A stretch of 64,000 bases of DNA from Wenzhouxiangella marina. GTDB taxonomy: Bacteria; Pseudomonadota; Gammaproteobacteria; Xanthomonadales; Wenzhouxiangellaceae. The notes beneath the pieces were generated by a model. It had not been told where the DNA came from. It made no database searches and was given only the letters and a program-made list of their open reading frames with translations. The position numbers were made by a program, and so were the translations under genes. The stretch covers positions 2,102,501 through 2,166,500 of the forward strand of contig NZ_CP012154.1 of assembly GCF_001187785.1 (NCBI RefSeq), given 5' to 3'. This document shows, piece after piece, positions 62,951 through 64,000 of this stretch (positions are counted from its first letter, which is position 1; each line of letters begins with the position of its first letter).

Positions 62951-63391
62951 TCAGGAAGAGGAGCGAAGTCGCAAGGCCAGGCGGCGCCAGGCGTCTTCCG
63001 ACAGCTGCCCCCGGAACAGACCCAGAGCGGAACGCCGAAGTGACCCCGCTGGCCATGAAAAGCCGATGAACCAGGGCGCGACGAAACTCCCTCTTGCCGG
63101 CCGGACCGTCTGGGGTGGAGCGTTCCTGCAGTGGAGGATCAGACCCTCAGGTGACAGGGCCAGGGCCACTGGATCGGGTCGAAACAAGCGGAGCAGGCCT
63201 GGCCCTCCGAGGGCGAGCCCCGCAACGATCAACAGGAGTTTCGCCCAGAATGGCAGGCCGCTGATCAGCGCGGCGCCGAACGCGATCAGCCCTGAGGCAA
63301 GAAACAGGACACCCAGCCACGGAAGCGGTCGGACCCGAAACGGGCCCTGGGCCTCGACGCCCTGCTCAGCGCTCCGAGGAGGCGCGGGCAT
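62951..63391 (-). CDS. YgfX-like inner membrane protein
   Basis: This 146-aa protein has two adjacent membrane helices (about 24-65) and a C-terminal basic domain ending RRLALRLRSSS, which fits YgfX/CptA proteins. These occur directly after sdhE, as here, with a 26-base overlap. Its role is unclear; YgfX has been described both as a toxin and as an envelope or flavinylation-linked protein. Confidence 0.75.
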   Translation of the reverse strand: MPAPPRSAEQGVEAQGPFRVRPLPWLGVLFLASGLIAFGAALISGLPFWAKLLLIVAGLALGGPGLLRLFRPDPVALALSPEGLILHCRNAPPQTVRPARGSFVAPWFIGFSWPAGSLRRSALGLFRGQLSEDAWRRLALRLRSSS

Positions 63392-63626
63392 GGTGCTGGC
63401 CGATCGCTTCGATCAGGGTGCTCAGGTGCTCCGGTGGCAGGGCTCGGCCCATCAGCCAGTCCCAGATCTGGTCGTCCTCGCAGCCGAGCAGGTCCTCGAA
63501 GGCGGATTGAAGGGGCGGCGGCGCCAGCCCCCAGCAATCCTCGAGCCAGCGGCTCAGGAGCACGTCGAGCTCTCGCATCCCCCGCCGGCATCGCCAGCGC
63601 AGTCGAGAGGGAATCGAATCGGACAT
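63366..63626 (-). CDS. sdhE: Succinate dehydrogenase assembly factor SdhE
   Basis: This 86-aa protein has the conserved RRGMRELDVLLSRWL at residues 14-28, the motif through which SdhE promotes covalent FAD attachment to SdhA. It lies 16 bases after sdhB, as in many gammaproteobacteria. Confidence 0.92.
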   Translation of the reverse strand: MSDSIPSRLRWRCRRGMRELDVLLSRWLEDCWGLAPPPLQSAFEDLLGCEDDQIWDWLMGRALPPEHLSTLIEAIGQHHARASSER

Positions 63627-63642
63627 GGCAGGCCGGCGCAGC

Positions 63643-64000
63643 TCAGACGCCGCGTCGAGCCAGCATCATCTTCTTGATTTCCGCGATCGCCTTGGCCGGG
63701 TTCAGACCCTTCGGACAGGTGCGTGCGCAATTCATGATCGTGTGGCAACGGTACAGACGGAACGGGTCTTCGAGATCGTCCAGACGCTCACCCGTGGCCT
63801 CGTCGCGCGAATCGACCAGCCAGCGGTAGGCCTGGAGCAGGATCGCGGGGCCAAGATAGCGGTCACCGTTCCACCAGTAGCTCGGGCAGGACGTGGAGCA
63901 GCAGGCGCACAGGATGCACTCGTAAAGACCATCGATCTGGGCACGATCCTCACGCGACTGCAGGCGCTCCTTGTCGGGCGGCGCCGGGCTCTGGGTACGA
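63643..64000 (-). CDS. sdhB: Succinate dehydrogenase iron-sulfur subunit (C-terminal part)
   Basis: The frame enters from the right edge and gives the last 119 residues of Sdh[21 protein letters not shown] carries the 4Fe-4S and 3Fe-4S cysteines, and [21 protein letters not shown] gives the remaining ligands. The protein ends in MMLARRGV. The 5' end and the 2Fe-2S domain lie outside the window. Confidence 0.95.
   Translation of the reverse strand, partial: RTQSPAPPDKERLQSREDRAQIDGLYECILCACCSTSCPSYWWNGDRYLGPAILLQAYRWLVDSRDEATGERLDDLEDPFRLYRCHTIMNCARTCPKGLNPAKAIAEIKKMMLARRGV

Overview
The window is a chromosomal segment of a high-GC gammaproteobacterium. Core genes are tightly packed, often with 4-base ATGA overlaps, and I saw no prophage, transposase, CRISPR array or plasmid gene. 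The gene set (oxyR-ahpC-ahpD, a SAM-riboswitch metX-metB-hom operon, imuAB, sdhE-ygfX, a three-gene PDH operon with an HxxxTG E2, a secreted protein ending in IFADRFE) suggests the Xanthomonadales/Lysobacterales or Wenzhouxiangella-like part of the class. That placement is inference.

Layout. 1-2544: end of a thioesterase gene, ahpD and ahpC, and the divergent oxyR with an OxyR operator between them. 2577-7137: a four-gene GldA/F/G-type ABC export operon. 7314-9199: an M14-type deacylase, a PspB-like mini-protein and a DUF502 membrane protein. 9231-14718: a five-gene minus-strand cassette (pyruvate-aldolase fusion, KdsB-like cytidylyltransferase, HAD phosphatase, GT-B transferase, sulfotransferase) that looks like a pathway for an unusual CMP-activated keto-deoxy sugar acid. 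14788-18139: prpC, prpB and an amino-acid-oxidase-like flavoprotein. 18196-23902: phhAB, a MoxR/DUF58/transglutaminase trio, and lexA with its own SOS box. 23911-26747: omega-amidase, DUF455 and icd. 26826-31468: two unrecognised small proteins, a large secreted amidase-like protein and a DUF2845 protein.

31469-33525 is the oddest non-coding stretch. It holds two tRNA-Ser genes (UGA and GGA) flanking msrA. Each tRNA 3' end lies in a long palindrome centred on its terminator. Copies of a 77-bp dispersed repeat lie beyond the palindromes. Upstream of tRNA-Ser(GGA) is a 170-bp tandem array that repeats the first 30 nt of the tRNA.

33526-43247: SOS-controlled imuAB without imuC, a response regulator with a degenerate GGDEF domain, the metX-metB-hom operon behind an S-box (SAM-I) riboswitch, an FHA protein with an EAL-like tail, cysB and a HAD phosphatase. 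43269-44449: an FFLDELYG-motif protein and a Bcp peroxiredoxin. 44578-52615: a neutral-lipid neighbourhood with a patatin, a fatty acyl-CoA reductase of the Marinobacter two-domain type, an acyl-CoA-binding protein, a TetR regulator, a phasin, a TPR protein, a wax ester synthase/DGAT and a small SecB-like protein. Together these could make and package wax esters.

52760-64000: a penicillin-acylase-family Ntn hydrolase, kynA, pdhABC, rimB-rimK, a membrane protein resembling the eukaryotic ALG10 glucosyltransferase, and the ygfX-sdhE-sdhB block, of which sdhB runs off the window.
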